From NCBI GenBank assembly GCA_025358305.1, contig JANYJZ010000032.1, positions 62,001-126,000 of the forward strand: a stretch of 64,000 nucleotides of DNA. The letters are read 5' to 3'. Position numbers and translations under genes: made by a program. Below the pieces are notes generated by a model. That model worked only from the letters and a program-made list of their open reading frames with translations. It was not told where the DNA came from and did not search any database. Shown here in pieces: positions 28,361 to 37,632 of this stretch (position 1 is its first letter; every line of letters starts with the position of its first letter). This stretch comes from Ignavibacteriota bacterium. Its GTDB lineage: Bacteria; Bacteroidota; Ignavibacteria; UBA10030; SZUA-254.

Positions 28361-29773
28361 TCATGCGTGCCGGAAGAGTGCTCCCGCGGTCTTGAGCAGG
28401 ATCTTGATGTCGAACCGGAGCGACCAGTTCTCGATATAGTAGATGTCGTACTTGATCCGCTCCTCGAGCGACGAGTTGCCCCGAAGGCCGTTCACCTGCG
28501 CCCACCCCGTCATCCCCGTCTTCACCCTGTGCCGGTCGAGATACTTCGGGATCCGGTCCTTGAACTGGTCGACGAAGTAGGTCCGTTCAGGACGCGGACC
28601 AACGAGGCTCATGTCCCCCCGGAGGACGTTGAAGAGCTGCGGCAGCTCGTCGATGCTCGTCCGGCGCAGGACCTTTCCGACGCGCGTCTGCCGCGGGTCG
28701 TCCACAATGCCGAGGCCGGCCTCCCGGTCCCCCTTCTCCGCCCCCGCCACCATTGTACGGAACTTGATCATCTCGAAGCGCTTCCCGTCGAGGCCGAGCC
28801 GCTCTTGCCGAAAGAAGACCGGCCCCGAGGAGCCGAGCCGGACCGCGACTGCGGCCGCGAGAAGGAACGGCGAGAGAACGACCAGGAGCGAGCCCGCCAA
28901 GACCGCGTCGAACGCCCGCTTCGTGATGCCGCCCCACGACGTCATGGGGTTCCCCTTGAGCCGGATGAACGGGATCCCCTCGATCTCCTGCATCTGCATG
29001 TTCGCGGCGAGGAGCTCGAGGACGTCGGGGACCATCATGAACTCGACGTTCACCCCTTCGCACTCCTCGACGAGCGTGTAGAGCTTCGGATGGTCGGTGT
29101 GGGGAAGAGCGATGAGGGCGAGTTCGATCGATTCCGAGGCGAGTCGGGCGGGGACCTCCGAGAGCGTGCCGATGCATCGCGCCGCAAGAAGGGGCGAGCC
29201 GGCCGCCGGGGGCGCATCCGCGAAATACCCGGCGATGCGGTAGCCGAGGAGCGGATGGTTGTGGAGCACGCCGTAGATCCGGCCCGCGACGTCGCTCGAG
29301 CCGATGATGACCGCGTTGCGCACTTCGCGTCCGAGCCGGTGAAGCGCCACCTCGATTCGCCGGAGGAAGACCCTGCCGAGAAACACCCCGAGGATCGACG
29401 TGAGCCAGAGCAGGACGACGACGACGCGGGAGAACGAAAACGCCCTGTAGAAAAAGGCGGCGCTCATGACGATGAGGATGCCGAGGGTGATGCGGCCGGC
29501 GATGTGAAAGAACTCGTCGGCGAGGCCGACGTTCCGGCGCGCGCCGTAAAGTCCGCGCGACTGGAACAGGAGAAGCCACACGGGGATGATGACGGCCGAG
29601 GCGTAGAGGTAGGCGCCGAACGGGGGCGTGTCCTCGGTGAGCGGCAGGAAGCTGATGACCGCCGTGTTGAACCGCAGCCAGTACGCCAGAAGGAACGACC
29701 CCTCGATCGACAGCGCGTCGAAAAGGACTCCGAGAGCGGGAAGGAGCACGTCGTTGCGGCGGGGGCGCGCCAT
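28361..29773 (-). CDS. Polyprenyl glycosylphosphotransferase (WcaJ/WbaP-like)
   Basis: A 470-residue enzyme that transfers a sugar-1-phosphate to undecaprenyl phosphate, the first step in building an exopolysaccharide or O-antigen unit. The N-terminal half has four or five membrane helices and a CoA-binding-like domain (NAVIIGSSDVAGRIYGVLHN). The C-terminal catalytic domain shows FEMIKFRTM, RRTSIDELPQLFNVLRGDMS, LVGPRPER and KTGMTGWAQVNGLRG. The start is taken as the ATG at 29773. A TTG at 29794 overlaps the gmhA-like stop and would add seven residues. Its neighbour, a sedoheptulose-7-phosphate isomerase, also belongs to surface polysaccharide synthesis. Confidence 0.9.
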   Translation of the reverse strand: MARPRRNDVLLPALGVLFDALSIEGSFLLAYWLRFNTAVISFLPLTEDTPPFGAYLYASAVIIPVWLLLFQSRGLYGARRNVGLADEFFHIAGRITLGILIVMSAAFFYRAFSFSRVVVVLLWLTSILGVFLGRVFLRRIEVALHRLGREVRNAVIIGSSDVAGRIYGVLHNHPLLGYRIAGYFADAPPAAGSPLLAARCIGTLSEVPARLASESIELALIALPHTDHPKLYTLVEECEGVNVEFMMVPDVLELLAANMQMQEIEGIPFIRLKGNPMTSWGGITKRAFDAVLAGSLLVVLSPFLLAAAVAVRLGSSGPVFFRQERLGLDGKRFEMIKFRTMVAGAEKGDREAGLGIVDDPRQTRVGKVLRRTSIDELPQLFNVLRGDMSLVGPRPERTYFVDQFKDRIPKYLDRHRVKTGMTGWAQVNGLRGNSSLEERIKYDIYYIENWSLRFDIKILLKTAGALFRHA

Positions 29774-29790
29774 CACCGGGGTCTCGAGTG

Positions 29791-30393
29791 TCAAGCGAAC
29801 ATTTCGTTTTCCACGATGCCGCAGAGGATATGCGCGACCGTGATGTGCCCCTCCTGGATCCGCTGGGTGTCGTCCGACGGAATGATGATCGCGATGTCGA
29901 CGAGGTCCTTCGCGGGTCCTCCGCCCTTCCCGAGGAACCCGATGACGATCATCCCCTTCTTCTTCGCTTCGGCGGCCGCGCGGTTGACGTTTTCCGACTT
30001 GCCGCTCGTGCTGATCGCGATGAGGACGTCGCCCTTGTTCCCGAGTCCCTCCACCTGCCGCGAGAAGATGTTCTCGAAGCCGATATCGTTCCCGCCCGCG
30101 GTGATCATGGAGGAGTCGGTCGTCAGGGCGATCGCCGGGAGCGCTCTCCGGTCGTGCTTCGTCATCCGGATGACGAGCTCGGTGGCGATGTGCTGCGAAT
30201 CCGCCGCGCTTCCGCCGTTGCCGCAGAGGAGCACCTTGCCGCCCTCCTTGTACGTCCGGAGGATCGCGTCGACAGCCTTGAGGATGTCGCCGGCGCAGGC
30301 CTCGTACATCCGCTTCTTCGTATCGGCGCTGTCGTTGAGCTGGTCCTGGATGTATTTCTGTCGATAGACGAGCGTGAGCGGCGAGTGTGCCAT
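29791..30393 (-). CDS. gmhA: SIS-domain phosphosugar isomerase (GmhA-like)
   Basis: A 200-residue SIS protein. The substrate loop is LLCGNGGSAADSQHIATEL, and the second phosphate loop is ISTSGKSENVNRA. The C-terminal EGHITVAHILCGIVE has the histidine and glutamate used for the ring-opening chemistry. GmhA converts sedoheptulose 7-phosphate to D-glycero-D-manno-heptose 7-phosphate for LPS or other heptose-containing glycans. DiaA is a close relative, but the gene context with a glycosylphosphotransferase favours GmhA. The start is the ATG at 30393. Confidence 0.85.
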   Translation of the reverse strand: MAHSPLTLVYRQKYIQDQLNDSADTKKRMYEACAGDILKAVDAILRTYKEGGKVLLCGNGGSAADSQHIATELVIRMTKHDRRALPAIALTTDSSMITAGGNDIGFENIFSRQVEGLGNKGDVLIAISTSGKSENVNRAAAEAKKKGMIVIGFLGKGGGPAKDLVDIAIIIPSDDTQRIQEGHITVAHILCGIVENEMFA

Positions 30394-30473
30394 GGTGGTA
30401 TGTCGTAAAGTGATCGGTTTCAGTGACCCCGGCGCTCCTTCAACAAGAGCACTTGGGGGAGGTGACACTTGGT

Positions 30474-33326
30474 TTACATCATGCCGCGTACGATCGCGAG
30501 GGTCTCGGCCAAGGCGTCGTCGAGTTTTCCGGCGTCCTTCCCTCCAGCCGTCGCCAGGTGCGGCCGTCCGCCGCCCCCGCCGCCGACGCGGCGCGCGAGC
30601 TCGCCGACGATCTTGCCGGCCTGGAGCTTCTTCCCCGCGACGAGGTCGTCGGTGACGACGCAGACAAATGCCGCCTTGTCGTCGATGACGGCGCCGAGGA
30701 CGCCGACGCCGGAGGTGAGCTTCGTCCGGAGCGCGTCGCCCAGGGACTTCAATTCATCCATGTCCAGCGCGGCGATCCGTGACGACACAACGGTGATCGC
30801 GCCAACCTTCTCGCCCGAGGAAGCGAGCTCGTCAATGCCGCCGGAGGCTTCCTTCATCCGCTTGGCGCTGAGCGCCTTCTTCAGTTCGTGCGCCCGTTCG
30901 CCCGCTTCTTCGATCGCCTTCTCGCGTTGGGCAAGGAGGCCGTCGAGAAGCCCGATCGATGCGCGGTCCACTGTCCCGGCTGGAAGCGTGACGGCGCCGA
31001 GCGACGGCCGCGCCGCCTTTCCGGGATGCGCCCCAAGGGAGAGCTGCCGCCCGAGGTCCTCCTCCTCCCGAATGAGTTTCTCGAGCTGCGCGTCAAGCTC
31101 GCCGATGTGCGCCGCGCGCTTTCGGACGTACTGCGCCAGGCCTTCGCCCGTCACCGCCTCGAGCCGGCGTATGCCGCTCGCGATCCCCGACTCCGAAACG
31201 ATCTTGAACAGCCCGATCTCGCGCGTGTTTCGGACATGTGTCCCGCCGCAGAGCTCGACGGAGAACCCCGGGTCGATCTCGACGATGCGCACTCGGTCGC
31301 CGTACTTGTCGCCGAAGAACATCTTGACGTTCGGGTAGCGCGCCTTCGCCGCTTCGATCGTGAGCCACTCCTTCGGATCGTTCAAGGCGTGGACGGCGAT
31401 GTTCTCTCCGATCTTTCCGTTGACGATCTCCTCGATCTCCCTGAGCTGGTCGTGCGTGATGCGCTCGAAATGGTTGAAGTCGAACCGCAGATGCTCCGGG
31501 GAGACGAGAGATCCCTGCTGATGGGCATGCGTCCCGAGGACGCGCCTCAAGGCCTCGTGAACAAGGTGCGTCGCGCTATGGTTCCGTTCGATGTTCCTCC
31601 GGCGGTCCGGGCCTACCTCCGCAGCTACGGCGTCGCCGGGCTGGAGATCTGCGGCGGTCTTGAGAACGAGGATGCCGAGGGTGTCGTTTCGGACGGTGTC
31701 AAGGACGTCGAGGATCGCTCCGGAGTGCCGGACGACGCCCGTGTCGCCGACCTGGCCGCCGGACTCGCCGTAGAACGGCGAGGCTTCGATCACCAGGAGG
31801 TTCCCCTCGACCTGGACGACGGTCGTCTGGGAGAAAAGATCTTCGTATCCCGTGAAACGCGCGCTCTTGCGGACGGCGCTGACGTCAAGTTTCTTGGCAT
31901 CCGTGCTGCCGAGGAGCGCCGAGGCGACGCCGGACGCCTTGTCGGGCCTCGCGAGGCCCGACCGACGAGCGCCGCGGGCACGAGATTTCTGTTCCTCCAT
32001 GAGGCGCCCGAACACGGACGTGTCGACCGTGAGGCCACGTTCCGCGGCCATGAGTTCAGTGAGATCGAGCGGAAAGCCGTACGTGTCGTAGAGCTTGAAT
32101 GCCTCATCGCCGGGGAACTCGCCCGCGCCGCCAAGGCGTTTGGCGACCGCGTCGAAGACCTCGAGGCCGCGGTCGAGCGTTGCGTTGAAGCTCTCTTCTT
32201 CCCCCTTGATGACGCGCTCGATGTGCGCTTGGCGCTCACGGAGCTCGGGATACTGCGCGCCCATCGACGCAACGACGGCCTGGACGATCTCGAAGATGAA
32301 CGGATCGTGCATGTCGAGCGTGCGCCCGAATCGCGCCGCGCGCCGTAATATCCGGCGCATGACATAGCCTCTGCCCTCGTTCGAGGGGATGGCGCCGTCG
32401 GCGATGGAACAAGAGAGCATCCGCACATGGTCGGCGATGACGCGCATGGCGACATCGGTCTCGAACTGCGAGAGTTCGGCATCGGGCACCGGGCCCGTGT
32501 ACGCGCCGCGCAGATCGGCCTGCGAGATGAACCGACCGGCGTACGGCTTCCCCGTCACCGATGAGATCCTGCCGATGATGGGGAGAAAGACATCCGTGTC
32601 GTAGTTCGACCGCTTCTGCTGGAGGACGGCGCAGATGCGCTCGAACCCCATGCCCGTGTCGACGTGCTTCGCTGGCAGGGGCGTCAGCGCGCCGACCGCA
32701 TCCCGGTCGTATTGGATGAAGACGAGGTTCCAGATCTCCATGACGCGCGGGTCGCCCGCGTTGACGAGATCGCGCCCAGATCCGTCGGGCGTGAGGTCGA
32801 CGTGGATCTCCGAGCAGGGGCCGCAGGGACCGGTCTCCCCCATCTCCCAGAAGTTGTCCTTCTTCCCGAACCGGAGCACATGCGACGCCTCGATGTCCGT
32901 GACACTCGTCCAGAGCCCGGCGGCCTCGTCGTCCGACTCGAACACGGTGACGAACAGCCGCTTCTTGTCGAGGCCCCAGACATGCGTCAGGAGTTCCCAG
33001 GCCCAGGAGATCGCCTCTTTCTTGTAGTAGTCTCCGAACGACCAGTTACCGAGCATCTCGAAGAGGGTGTGGTGGTAGGTGTCGCGGCCCACTTCTTCGA
33101 GGTCGTTGTGCTTGCCGCTGACGCGGATGCACTTCTGCGAATCGGCGGCGCGCACATAGTCGCGCTTCCCCGTGCCGAGGAAGACGTCCTTGAACTGGTT
33201 CATTCCCGCGTTGGTGAACAGGAGCGTCGGATCTTCGAACGGGATGACGGGAGCGCTCGGTACGATGCGGTGCGCGCGCTCTTCAAAAAAACGGAGAAAA
33301 CTCGATCGGATCTCTGTGGATGTCAT
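30474..33326 (-). CDS. alaS: Alanine--tRNA ligase
   Basis: A 950-residue class II synthetase, somewhat longer than the E. coli enzyme. The aminoacylation core has FFEERAHRIVPSAPVIP, NAGMNQFKDVFLG and the motif around GETGPCGPCSEIH. The editing domain has HSATHLVHEALRRVLG and CGGTHVRNTREIG, giving the HxxxH and CxxxH zinc ligands. The C-terminal oligomerisation domain is Gly-rich (RVGGGGGGRPHLATAGGKD). The start is the ATG at 33326. It lies 48 bases after clpS and probably shares the clpS promoter. Confidence 0.97.
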   Translation of the reverse strand: MTSTEIRSSFLRFFEERAHRIVPSAPVIPFEDPTLLFTNAGMNQFKDVFLGTGKRDYVRAADSQKCIRVSGKHNDLEEVGRDTYHHTLFEMLGNWSFGDYYKKEAISWAWELLTHVWGLDKKRLFVTVFESDDEAAGLWTSVTDIEASHVLRFGKKDNFWEMGETGPCGPCSEIHVDLTPDGSGRDLVNAGDPRVMEIWNLVFIQYDRDAVGALTPLPAKHVDTGMGFERICAVLQQKRSNYDTDVFLPIIGRISSVTGKPYAGRFISQADLRGAYTGPVPDAELSQFETDVAMRVIADHVRMLSCSIADGAIPSNEGRGYVMRRILRRAARFGRTLDMHDPFIFEIVQAVVASMGAQYPELRERQAHIERVIKGEEESFNATLDRGLEVFDAVAKRLGGAGEFPGDEAFKLYDTYGFPLDLTELMAAERGLTVDTSVFGRLMEEQKSRARGARRSGLARPDKASGVASALLGSTDAKKLDVSAVRKSARFTGYEDLFSQTTVVQVEGNLLVIEASPFYGESGGQVGDTGVVRHSGAILDVLDTVRNDTLGILVLKTAADLQPGDAVAAEVGPDRRRNIERNHSATHLVHEALRRVLGTHAHQQGSLVSPEHLRFDFNHFERITHDQLREIEEIVNGKIGENIAVHALNDPKEWLTIEAAKARYPNVKMFFGDKYGDRVRIVEIDPGFSVELCGGTHVRNTREIGLFKIVSESGIASGIRRLEAVTGEGLAQYVRKRAAHIGELDAQLEKLIREEEDLGRQLSLGAHPGKAARPSLGAVTLPAGTVDRASIGLLDGLLAQREKAIEEAGERAHELKKALSAKRMKEASGGIDELASSGEKVGAITVVSSRIAALDMDELKSLGDALRTKLTSGVGVLGAVIDDKAAFVCVVTDDLVAGKKLQAGKIVGELARRVGGGGGGRPHLATAGGKDAGKLDDALAETLAIVRGMM

Positions 33327-33374
33327 GGTTGCTAAAATAGTTGAATGGAACGGCCGGCCCCGCTTCGACTCTGC

Positions 33375-33662
33375 CTATACCTCGATCTGCGTCATGAGGT
33401 CGATCTCCTCCAGGACGGAGCTCACCTGCACGCACCGCGTCACTTCCCCCTCGAAGACGGTGGCTTTCCCGGTATGATGCACTTCCCAGGTCAGGGCCTC
33501 CGCTTTCGCGGTTTCACAGCCGGTCGCCTTGATGATCTGGTTGATCACCTCTTCGAACGTATGGACCTCGTCGTTGAACAGGATGACCCTGGCCGGATAC
33601 TCGAGGCCGAGATCAGGGGCATGCTCATCGTGCGCATGGGATAAAGGATCGGTTGCTGTCAT
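33375..33662 (-). CDS. clpS: ATP-dependent Clp protease adaptor ClpS
   Basis: A 95-residue adaptor that delivers N-degron substrates to the ClpA- or ClpC-type chaperone. The family signature is clear: RVILFNDEVHTFEEVINQI has the YPARV(I)LFNDE-type loop that binds the N-terminal residue, and the VHHTGKATVFEGEVTRC segment follows. The start is the ATG at 33662. The clp chaperone gene itself is not in the window. Confidence 0.93.
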   Translation of the reverse strand: MTATDPLSHAHDEHAPDLGLEYPARVILFNDEVHTFEEVINQIIKATGCETAKAEALTWEVHHTGKATVFEGEVTRCVQVSSVLEEIDLMTQIEV

Positions 33663-33695
33663 GATAACGGGTACAATGGCATTGAAACTCACCCA

Positions 33696-33724
33696 AAAGT
33701 AGCAAGAATCAGGCACTTATGCAA
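33696..33724 (-). promoter_or_regulatory. Promoter of clpS-alaS
   Basis: On the minus strand TTGCAT (33719-33724), exactly 17 bases, then TACTTTTG with the -10 core at 33696-33701. It is a strong TAnnTTTG match, 34 bases before the clpS ATG. It lies back to back with the promoter of the BNR gene, with 9 bases between the two -35 boxes. Confidence 0.6.
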
Positions 33725-33733
33725 GACGGTCTA

Positions 33734-33762
33734 TTGACTTTCTACTGGAGAAGAAATATATT
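33734..33762 (+). promoter_or_regulatory. Promoter of the large BNR protein gene
   Basis: TTGACT (33734-33739), a 17-base spacer and TATATT (33757-33762). Transcription would begin near 33770, leaving a leader of about 25 bases to the ATG at 33795. Confidence 0.65.
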
Positions 33763-33794
33763 AGAGTTCCGTAGAAGTGCTCATTCAGAGAGGC

Positions 33795-36700
33795 ATGAGA
33801 CCCCACAAGACCATACTACTCGCTGCGTTCATTCTGTTCCTCGCGACGTTCTTCGCAGTGCTCCGGCACGGCGCAGGCGCACCGGCATGGGCCGAGCGCG
33901 CTGAGACCGAAGAGACTGGTGAGATCGGCGGAGCCTGGGGCGCATTCGAATGGTGGTACGCCCAGCGCGCGCAGCCGTTCGACCTCATACCCGCGCAAGG
34001 ACTGCAGCGCGCCGCCCTCTACGCCCGCACGTCGATGAAACAGGAACGCACCGCCAACAGGATCTCGAGCGCCGAGTCGGGCTGGATGTCCCTCGGACCG
34101 GTCAACGTCGGGGGCCGCGTTCTCGCGATCGCCGTCGATCCGTCCGACCGGAACACGGTCTGGGTTGGCTCCGCCAGCGGCGGGCTCTGGAAGTCGACGG
34201 TCGGCGGCATCGGTTCCACCGCCTGGAACCGCGTCACGACCGGATTTCCGACGCTCTCGGTCAGCGCGATCGCGCTCGACCCCTCCTCCCCTTCCACCAT
34301 CTACATCGGTACCGGCGAGATCAGCCTCTACCACCGCCCGCTCATCGGCATTCCAGGCGCTCGGTCTTCGTACGGGCTCGGCGTCCTCAAATCGACCGAC
34401 GGCGGATTGAACTGGAGCATGACGGGACTGACCTCTGAGTTCGAGGACATCACGGCGGTCGAGAAGGTCCTCGTGAACCCCCTCAACCCGCACACGATCT
34501 ACGCCGCGACGAGCGAAGGGACATTCCGGAGCCGGAACGGCGGGGCGGACTGGACGAAGATCCACAGCGTGACGATGGCCATGGACCTCATCATGAGCCC
34601 GGCGGACACGAATCTCCTCTATGTTTCCTGCGGGAGCCTCAACTCTTCCGCCAACCCCGGCCTCTACGCCACGTTGGACGCGGGGAACAGCTGGACGCAG
34701 ATGACGAACGGCCTCCCGCTCGTGAACTTCGGCAGAACGGCGCTTGCGATCTCTCCGTCGAGCCCGTCGGTCGTCTATGCGGGGGTCGCCAATGCGAGCT
34801 CGTCGTCCATCCTCGGGCTCTACCGCACGACGAACGGCGGAGGGAGCTGGGCGCTCGCGACGACGGTGAACTACGTCGGGAGCCAGGGTTGGTACGACAA
34901 CGTCGTCGCGGTCCATCCGACGAACCCCGACACGGTCTACTGCGCGGGGTTCAACATCCACCGGTCGGCCGACGGCGGCGCCACGCTCCCCCAGATCTCC
35001 TCGAGCGGCGTCCACGTCGACCAGCACGCCATCGCCTTCGACCCGGTCGACCCCTCGGTCATGTATTTTGGGAACGACGGCGGCATCTACAAGAGCACCG
35101 ACGGCGGCACGACGTTCATGAACATCAGCAACAACTTCCTCACCACGCAGTTCTATCCGGGGTTCGCGAACTCCGCGACCGACACGAACCTCTTCATCGG
35201 CGGGCTCCAGGATAACGGTACGCTCAAGCATGTCGGGAACGGCTACTGGCAGCAGATCTTCGGTGGCGACGGCGGATGGTGCGCCATCGACCCCGTGCAC
35301 ACGAACCTCCTCTACTTTGAGTACCAGTACCTCCAGCTCTACCGGTCGGTGAACAACGGCGTCTCCGCGGGCCCGATCATGAACGGCCTGCCGATCGGCG
35401 CGTCGAACGCGAACTTCATCCCCCCGTTCGTCATGTCCCCCTCTTCGCCGTCGATCCTCTACGCCGGGAACAAGAACGTCTACAAGACGACGAACGGCGG
35501 ACTCCTCTGGTTCGCACCGAACGGCGGGGCGAACTTCAACGGCACGCCGGTGGCATGTATCGGGGTCTCCAAAACAAGCCCGGACACGCTCCTGGCCGCC
35601 ACCGGGACGGGATCCCTCGGTGTCACCTCCGCGTTTGAGGTGTTCGCTTCGGTCAACGGCGGGCAATCCTGGACGAACGTCACCGGGACATTGCCCAACC
35701 GCTATCCGACCGACCTGGAGTTCGATCCGACGAACAGCGCGACCGTCTACGTCACCTACTCGGGGTTCGGCGCGCCGCACGTGTTCAGATCGACGAACGT
35801 CGGCCAGTCGTGGACGGACATCTCTGCCGGTCTTCCCGACATCCCGCACCAGTCGATCGTCGTCGACCCGGAATACCCGGACCACCTCTATCTCGGCACC
35901 GATCTCGGCGTCTACCGCTCCACGGACGGCGGCGGGAGCTGGGAGGATTTCAGCGTCGGCATGCCGCCGGCGATGATCCTCGACCTCACGATCTCCCGGG
36001 AGAATAACGCCTTGAGGGCGGCCACGTTCGGCAGCGGGCTCTACCAACGCAAGCTCCACCGCACCCCGCTCGTCGCCCTCTCCTCGCCCTCCGGCGGCGA
36101 GAAGTATGTCTCGGGGGAAACGCACCCGATCACGTGGACGCAGAAGTTCCTCGAGTCGGTCCGGCTCGAACTTTCCACCGACGGCGGTGGCACCTGGAGC
36201 CTCATCGCGGACAATGTCCCGGCCGCGCCGGGGAGTTATGCGTGGGTCGTGCCAGGTACCACGACCTTTCACGCCCTCGTGCGCATCATCGACGCCGGGA
36301 GCGCCGAGGCATCCGACACGACCGCCGCCGAGTTCGGGATCTACTTTAATCCGGACGTCGCGCAGGGCTGGAACCTCATCAGCGTCGACCGGATCCCTCC
36401 CGACCCCTTGTGCACCTCGGTGTTCCCCACGTCCATCTCCAAGCCGTTCCGTTTCACGAACGGGTACGTCGAAGCCGACTCGCTCAACCCCGGCGTCGGC
36501 TACTGGCTGAAGTTCCCGGACCCGCAGTTCACCGACCTCATGGGGGATTCGCTCCAGAGCGACACGATTGACGTGAAGGCGGGGTGGAACATCATCGGAT
36601 CGGTCTCCCAGCCCGTCCCCGTCGCCGAGATCATCGAGCACCCCGCCGGCAACATTTCGTCCTTCATCTACAGCTTCCGGGGGGGCTATTCGACGACCGA

Positions 36701-37466
36701 CTCGATCATTCCGAAGCGCGCCTTCTGGGTCAAGGTGGCCTCCAGCGGCACGCTCGTCCTTCCCTACCTGGGGCCGGGATCCCCCGCAGCGCCGAAAGGC
36801 ACCCATCCAGGGCCGCTGCCGGAGAATGAGATCACGCTCACCGACCATGACGGGTCGTCCCAGACGCTCTATCTCGCCGAAGGAACGCCTAGCGGAAGGT
36901 TCGGCCGCGCCGAGATGCCTCCCGCGCCGCCAGCCGGCGTCTTTGACGCACGATTCGCCTCCAACGCTTTGGCGGAATCGTTCGCGGGACCCGACGGTAC
37001 GCCGGTCGTCCGGATGCTCCAGGTGCGCGATGCCGCTTATCCTCTGACGGTACACTGGAACATGGGAGCCGGCGCACACGGCATCTTCACACTCGTTTCC
37101 GGCTCCGCCACGACCGAACTCGAGGGGGAGGGGAGCACGGTCCTTGCCGGATCCACGCCGCTTTCGGTCGCCTATGCCCCGGGCGCGCCGACCGCGCTGC
37201 CGAGAGCGTTCGCATTGTATCAAAATTACCCGAATCCGTTCAACCCAACGACGACCATCCGGTATGATCTTCCCGAACAGGCACGGGTTTCCGTCCGCAT
37301 CTACGACCTCCTCGGCAGGCAGATCGCCTCTCTTGCCGACGCCGTAGAGCCGGCCGGCGTTCGTGCGGTGCGCTGGGACGCCGCGGGGATCCCGAGCGGC
37401 ATCTATTTCTGCACGGTTCGCACCGGTACGCAGAGCGCGACACGAAAGATGCTGCTCCTTCGCTAG
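33795..37466 (+). CDS. Large secreted BNR propeller protein with T9SS sorting domain
   Basis: A 1223-residue exported protein. Residues 6-25 are the signal helix (TILLAAFILFLATFFAVL). About ten Asp-box repeats (STDGGLNWSM, SRNGGADWTK, STDGGTTFMN, STDGGGSWED and others) from residue 95 to 740 predict tandem beta-propellers. A further domain (residues 755-850) starts SSPSGGEKYVSGETHPITW. A GWNLIS double module runs from about 857 to 990, then a module with AEMPPAPPAGVFDARF near 1048. The sorting domain has [19 protein letters not shown] near 1143 and ends KMLLLR. I use the ATG at 33795 rather than a GTG at 33777, because the promoter would put the GTG at the very 5' end of the message. Binding partner unknown. 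Confidence 0.87.
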   Translation: MRPHKTILLAAFILFLATFFAVLRHGAGAPAWAERAETEETGEIGGAWGAFEWWYAQRAQPFDLIPAQGLQRAALYARTSMKQERTANRISSAESGWMSLGPVNVGGRVLAIAVDPSDRNTVWVGSASGGLWKSTVGGIGSTAWNRVTTGFPTLSVSAIALDPSSPSTIYIGTGEISLYHRPLIGIPGARSSYGLGVLKSTDGGLNWSMTGLTSEFEDITAVEKVLVNPLNPHTIYAATSEGTFRSRNGGADWTKIHSVTMAMDLIMSPADTNLLYVSCGSLNSSANPGLYATLDAGNSWTQMTNGLPLVNFGRTALAISPSSPSVVYAGVANASSSSILGLYRTTNGGGSWALATTVNYVGSQGWYDNVVAVHPTNPDTVYCAGFNIHRSADGGATLPQISSSGVHVDQHAIAFDPVDPSVMYFGNDGGIYKSTDGGTTFMNISNNFLTTQFYPGFANSATDTNLFIGGLQDNGTLKHVGNGYWQQIFGGDGGWCAIDPVHTNLLYFEYQYLQLYRSVNNGVSAGPIMNGLPIGASNANFIPPFVMSPSSPSILYAGNKNVYKTTNGGLLWFAPNGGANFNGTPVACIGVSKTSPDTLLAATGTGSLGVTSAFEVFASVNGGQSWTNVTGTLPNRYPTDLEFDPTNSATVYVTYSGFGAPHVFRSTNVGQSWTDISAGLPDIPHQSIVVDPEYPDHLYLGTDLGVYRSTDGGGSWEDFSVGMPPAMILDLTISRENNALRAATFGSGLYQRKLHRTPLVALSSPSGGEKYVSGETHPITWTQKFLESVRLELSTDGGGTWSLIADNVPAAPGSYAWVVPGTTTFHALVRIIDAGSAEASDTTAAEFGIYFNPDVAQGWNLISVDRIPPDPLCTSVFPTSISKPFRFTNGYVEADSLNPGVGYWLKFPDPQFTDLMGDSLQSDTIDVKAGWNIIGSVSQPVPVAEIIEHPAGNISSFIYSFRGGYSTTDSIIPKRAFWVKVASSGTLVLPYLGPGSPAAPKGTHPGPLPENEITLTDHDGSSQTLYLAEGTPSGRFGRAEMPPAPPAGVFDARFASNALAESFAGPDGTPVVRMLQVRDAAYPLTVHWNMGAGAHGIFTLVSGSATTELEGEGSTVLAGSTPLSVAYAPGAPTALPRAFALYQNYPNPFNPTTTIRYDLPEQARVSVRIYDLLGRQIASLADAVEPAGVRAVRWDAAGIPSGIYFCTVRTGTQSATRKMLLLR

Positions 37467-37514
37467 TCCGTTTCCAATTCTCGTGGGATGACCGCAGATT
37501 CAGGCATTTTCCCC

Positions 37515-37543
37515 TTGACTGAAGGCAGAATAAAGAGTACATT
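37515..37543 (+). promoter_or_regulatory. Promoter of the beta-helix protein gene
   Basis: TTGACT (37515-37520), a 17-base spacer and TACATTTA (-10 core 37538-37543), about 90 bases before the ATG. It has the same -35 as the upstream BNR gene. Confidence 0.55.
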
Positions 37544-37632
37544 TATCAGGCTTTGCACGTAGAGATAGAACCTTCCACCCTTAACCGAGCAATTTCAAAA
37601 GTTCCACTACTTTCACCACTCTGGAGACCACC

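Noticed and set aside
28367-30367. 666-codon plus-strand open frame
   Set aside because: Spans the opposite strand of the glycosylphosphotransferase and gmhA-like genes. Low-complexity composition and no domain.
33816-37223. 1135-codon minus-strand open frame
   Set aside because: It lies wholly opposite the BNR gene, is Arg/Asp/Gly-rich and has no signal peptide or domain. The plus-strand gene has a promoter and recognisable domains.
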